Shown piece after piece: positions 6,006 through 7,740 of a stretch of DNA of 7,740 bases (positions within the stretch are counted from its first letter, which is position 1; every line of letters begins with the position of its first letter). This stretch comes from Clostridia bacterium. Lineage in GTDB: Bacteria > Bacillota > Clostridia > Christensenellales > CAG-314. The DNA lies in the NCBI GenBank assembly GCA_028710055.1, contig JAQUSX010000021.1, forward strand, positions 1-7,740, given 5' to 3'. The position numbers and the translations under genes were made by a program. The notes below the pieces were generated by a model. The model was given only the letters and a program-made list of their open reading frames with translations. It was not told the origin of the DNA and searched no databases.

Positions 6006-6539
6006 ATGCTGGACTTAGTTAAAATAGGTAACAAAATAAAAATCGAGCGAACAGGGAAAAATATCTCTCAAGAACAGCTGTCCGAAATGCTGTATGTTTC
6101 AAGACAAGCGGTTTCGAAGTGGGAAATGGGCATGACGATGCCCTCTATCGACAACATATGTTTTCTTGTTGAGATTTTCGGCACAACGATAGATGATTTG
6201 CTTTGCCTAAACGACAACAAACCGATATCAGCCGAAAACCTTAGAGAAAACGAGAACAACCCGTATGTTGTCGGAGCGATTGTTGAAGGAAACGTGGATT
6301 TCGACTTGAGTGAAGAGATGTACCGCTTCTCGCCCGAAGAAAGAATCGTTATCGTTCGCGCTGTGAAAAATTTTGACGAAAACGGCATAGACAACAGCCT
6401 TATCACGAATTTGAACAGAAGATATTTTTGGTTAAAACTCACGGACGAGGAAAAACAATTATTAGACATAGACAGATACAAGGAGGAAATAAAAAATGAC
6501 TACGGCTCGTGCACAATACACAGAAAGAAAATTACCTGA
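6006..6539 (+). CDS. XRE-family helix-turn-helix transcriptional regulator
   Basis: The 177-residue protein starts with a Cro/C1-type HTH domain at about 7-66. Its DNA-binding core is SQEQLSEMLYVSRQAVSKWE (21-40), followed by MPSIDNICFLVEIFGTTIDDLL. The QAVSKWE stretch is characteristic of the common Bacillota XRE subgroup. Residues 67-177 are charged, mostly helical in appearance, and match no domain I know; they may sense a signal or bind a partner. The ATG has a full AAGGAGG site 6 nt upstream. The gene leads a tight unit with a small ORF overlapping its last 44 nt and an acidic repeat protein downstream, which suggests it controls this operon through the palindromes at its own promoter. 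It ends in TGA. The targets are unknown. Confidence 0.88.
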   Translation: MLDLVKIGNKIKIERTGKNISQEQLSEMLYVSRQAVSKWEMGMTMPSIDNICFLVEIFGTTIDDLLCLNDNKPISAENLRENENNPYVVGAIVEGNVDFDLSEEMYRFSPEERIVIVRAVKNFDENGIDNSLITNLNRRYFWLKLTDEEKQLLDIDRYKEEIKNDYGSCTIHRKKIT

Positions 6540-6609
6540 CAATGATAAAGTATATATTAAAAGACATGAAATTTTATTAAACTATTTTTTGAATAGAATT
6601 TTTAAGTAA
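6496..6609 (+). CDS. Small 37-residue ORF overlapping the XRE gene
   Basis: I found this ORF by its ribosome site: AAGGAGG at 6480-6486 lies 9 nt upstream of an ATG at 6496, inside the 3' end of the XRE gene and in another frame. The product starts MTTARAQYTERKLPDNDKVY and ends ILLNYFLNRIFK. It is 37 residues long, basic, with a hydrophobic-aromatic C-terminal stretch that could be amphipathic. It overlaps the XRE gene by 44 nt and stops 17 nt before the next start, so it fits as a coupled middle gene of the operon. I recognise no homologue. Alternatively, the ribosome site is a by-product of the YKEE codons and the ORF serves only to couple translation. Confidence 0.45.
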   Translation: MTTARAQYTERKLPDNDKVYIKRHEILLNYFLNRIFK

Positions 6610-6626
6610 ATATAGAGAGGTATAAA

Positions 6627-7157
6627 ATGAATATTTATAAGATGCTGCCTTTTTTAGACAGAGAAGAAATTGACAAGCTTGTAGAAAAAGCTTCCGACGA
6701 AGAACTAAGCGTGATACCGCTAAAAGCGATTTTGCCTTTCGCTTCTTCAAAAACCATCGACAGACTGGTAGTTGAAGAATTTAAGAAAAACGGCACAATA
6801 AAAGGTTCTTACTGCGCTTTCGCTTCTTCCAAAGCGTTGCACGAAATAGTAATGTACCACATTGAAAACGAATACGGAACGCTGCCCAATACCATCCTGC
6901 CTTTCCTTGATTCGGCGGACGTCAAAATTTTGTTCGATTACAGTTTGGAAAAAGGAGATTTTCAAAAACCCGAAGAAAAGGACAAAGAGCATATCATATT
7001 GAAATTCTCAAAAAAAGATAAAGACGACGAACGGGTTATCATAGATTTGAGAAACAAAATGAAACGCGACCACGACGAAGATGACGAAGACGACGATGAG
7101 GATGATAATGACCACGACGAAGACGATGACGAAGATGATGACGAAGACGACGAATAA
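6627..7157 (+). CDS. Acidic-tailed protein with four ~28-residue helical repeats, function unknown
   Basis: The 176-residue product has three parts. Residues 6-110 hold four repeats marked by MLPFL (6-10), ILPFAS (35-40), YCAFAS (62-67) and ILPFLD (90-95). Each is followed by a helix of the type xxIDxLVxxx, and the spacing is 27-29 residues. Residues 117-148 are highly charged and partly basic (KFSKKDKDDE, LRNKMKRD). Residues 149-176 are almost entirely Asp/Glu, 25 of 28 with two His and one Asn. There is no signal peptide or membrane helix. AGAGAGG at 6614-6620 precedes the ATG by 6 nt. It follows the XRE regulator and the small ORF with short gaps, so it is probably their co-transcribed partner. 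The repeat region suggests a protein-interaction scaffold; the tail could bind cations or basic proteins or mimic nucleic acid. These roles are inference. Confidence 0.85.
   Translation: MNIYKMLPFLDREEIDKLVEKASDEELSVIPLKAILPFASSKTIDRLVVEEFKKNGTIKGSYCAFASSKALHEIVMYHIENEYGTLPNTILPFLDSADVKILFDYSLEKGDFQKPEEKDKEHIILKFSKKDKDDERVIIDLRNKMKRDHDEDDEDDDEDDNDHDEDDDEDDDEDDE
7071..7154 (+). repeat. Low-complexity GAY/GAR codon tract encoding the poly-Asp/Glu tail
   Basis: The stretch is an irregular run of GAC, GAT, GAA and GAG codons broken by two CAC and one AAT. Synonymous codons are mixed rather than copied exactly, so it does not look like a recent triplet expansion. Such tracts can vary in length between strains. 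Confidence 0.8.
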
Positions 7158-7188
7158 AACTTTTTAAAAAAATATTGATAAAAATTTG

Positions 7189-7217
7189 AATACATTTAAC
7201 GGCTTTTGTAGTATACT
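7189..7217 (+). promoter_or_regulatory. Tentative promoter of the MFS transporter gene
   Basis: TATACT at 7212-7217 is a good -10 box (5 of 6). The only -35 at 17 bp is AATACA at 7189-7194, a weak match. The -10 ends 8 nt before the ATG at 7226, so a transcript from here would begin almost at the start codon. There is no ribosome site between them. Confidence 0.35.
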
Positions 7218-7225
7218 CGTCGCGT

Positions 7226-7740
7226 ATGAAAATGATAAATCGATTAAAAACTGTATATTTTTTCAGACAAGTAGGAGAAACTTTGGTTTTCTCCTTCTTT
7301 TCATTGTATTTATCGCTTTACGGTTTTTCCGATTATCAGGTAGGCGAACTAATGGGCATTGTACCCGTCGTTATGCTTTTCGCAACGCCGCTATTAGGTC
7401 TTATCGACGATGGCGGAAAACGGGAAAAAATTCTTCTCGTTACGACCAACGTTTTAATAGCCGTTATTCCTCTTTTACTATTGATCCCCAATATAAATTA
7501 TCTTTATATGGCGGCTCTTATTATAGTTATGTCAGTAGTACGCGCGCCCATATCTCCCGCGGTTGACAGCCTTACAACCGTCGTCGCGCTAAATAACGGC
7601 AAGCGATTTTCCGACGTCCGCATTTGGGGAAGCATTAGTTACGCGATATTTATGACTTTCGGCGGCAAACTCATAGATATTTTCGGCTTTAATTTCGTTA
7701 TCATGCTTTGCGGAATTTTAACTTTGTTCACCGTGTTTAT
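7226..7740 (+). CDS. Major facilitator superfamily transporter, N-terminal part (runs off right edge)
   Basis: About 171 residues are present, beginning MKMINRLKTVYFFRQVGETL. Hydrophobic segments at about 10-32, 40-60, 68-89, 92-106, 136-150 and 154-171 fit the first six helices of an MFS permease. GLIDDGGKREKILL (58-71) sits where the MFS loop 2-3 motif is expected, and VRIWGSISYAIF (131-142) resembles the (R/K)xWGSIGY signature of the LacY/MFS_1-like subgroup. The substrate is not predictable. The ATG at 7226 (or 7232, two codons later) has no Shine-Dalgarno, and a -10 box lies 8 nt upstream. It is separated from the acidic protein gene by 68 AT-rich nt with no clear terminator, so partial read-through from the XRE operon is possible. 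Confidence 0.85.
   Translation, partial: MKMINRLKTVYFFRQVGETLVFSFFSLYLSLYGFSDYQVGELMGIVPVVMLFATPLLGLIDDGGKREKILLVTTNVLIAVIPLLLLIPNINYLYMAALIIVMSVVRAPISPAVDSLTTVVALNNGKRFSDVRIWGSISYAIFMTFGGKLIDIFGFNFVIMLCGILTLFTVF

Noticed and set aside
6962..7195. Minus-strand frame encoding a poly-serine protein.
   Set aside because: It is the antisense image of the Asp/Glu codon tract; the poly-Ser is a by-product of GAY/GAR codons read in reverse.
7186..7566. Plus-strand 126-codon frame starting at 7186.
   Set aside because: It overlaps the MFS gene out of frame, and its Arg/Ser/Tyr-rich product lacks any domain. The other frame gives clear membrane helices and MFS motifs.
1..7740. CRISPR arrays, insertion sequences, tRNA or rRNA genes.
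   Set aside because: I saw no regularly spaced direct repeats, transposase-like frames or terminal inverted repeats, and no tRNA- or rRNA-like segments in any region.

Overview
The window looks like low-GC Bacillota DNA, probably from an uncultured Clostridia-type bacterium. This rests on the AT-rich intergenic DNA, strong AAGGAG-type Shine-Dalgarno sites, the split glycine dehydrogenase (GcvPA) form, and an lplA-gcvT-gcvH-gcvPA arrangement. The taxonomic statement is inference. TAA, TAG and TGA all serve as ordinary stop codons here.

The left half (1-3388, minus strand) is a glycine cleavage locus. Reading right to left it holds a lipoate-protein ligase (lplA), then gcvT, gcvH and the first two thirds of gcvPA, which runs off the left edge; gcvPB would be expected just beyond. 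LplA attaches lipoate to GcvH; GcvPA/PB, GcvT and a lipoamide dehydrogenase (not in the window) use the lipoyl arm to split glycine. The gcv genes have their own sigma-A-type promoter in the lplA-gcvT gap. The inferred leader is about 27 nt, too short for a glycine riboswitch.

At 3389-3494 two back-to-back promoters serve lplA (minus) and a HAD-family phosphatase gene (plus). The lplA promoter places the predicted transcript start almost on the ATG, so its mRNA may be leaderless.

Region 4495-5915 is the oddest part. A perfect 12-bp inverted repeat precedes two consecutive reading frames encoding DUF11-like beta-sandwich repeats followed by a cysteine-rich domain, with no signal peptide. The two frames are in the same phase, separated by a single TAA plus three codons, and the second frame supplies the strand missing from the last DUF11-like repeat of the first. 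They therefore look like one gene interrupted by a stop codon. A strong intrinsic terminator closes the unit.

Region 5916-7157 is a small accessory operon: an XRE-type regulator with a palindrome-rich promoter, a 37-residue small ORF overlapping its 3' end with a very strong ribosome site, and a protein of four 28-residue helical repeats with a tail made almost wholly of Asp/Glu. From 7226 to the right edge is the N-terminal part of a major facilitator superfamily transporter, again with a -10 box very close to its ATG.
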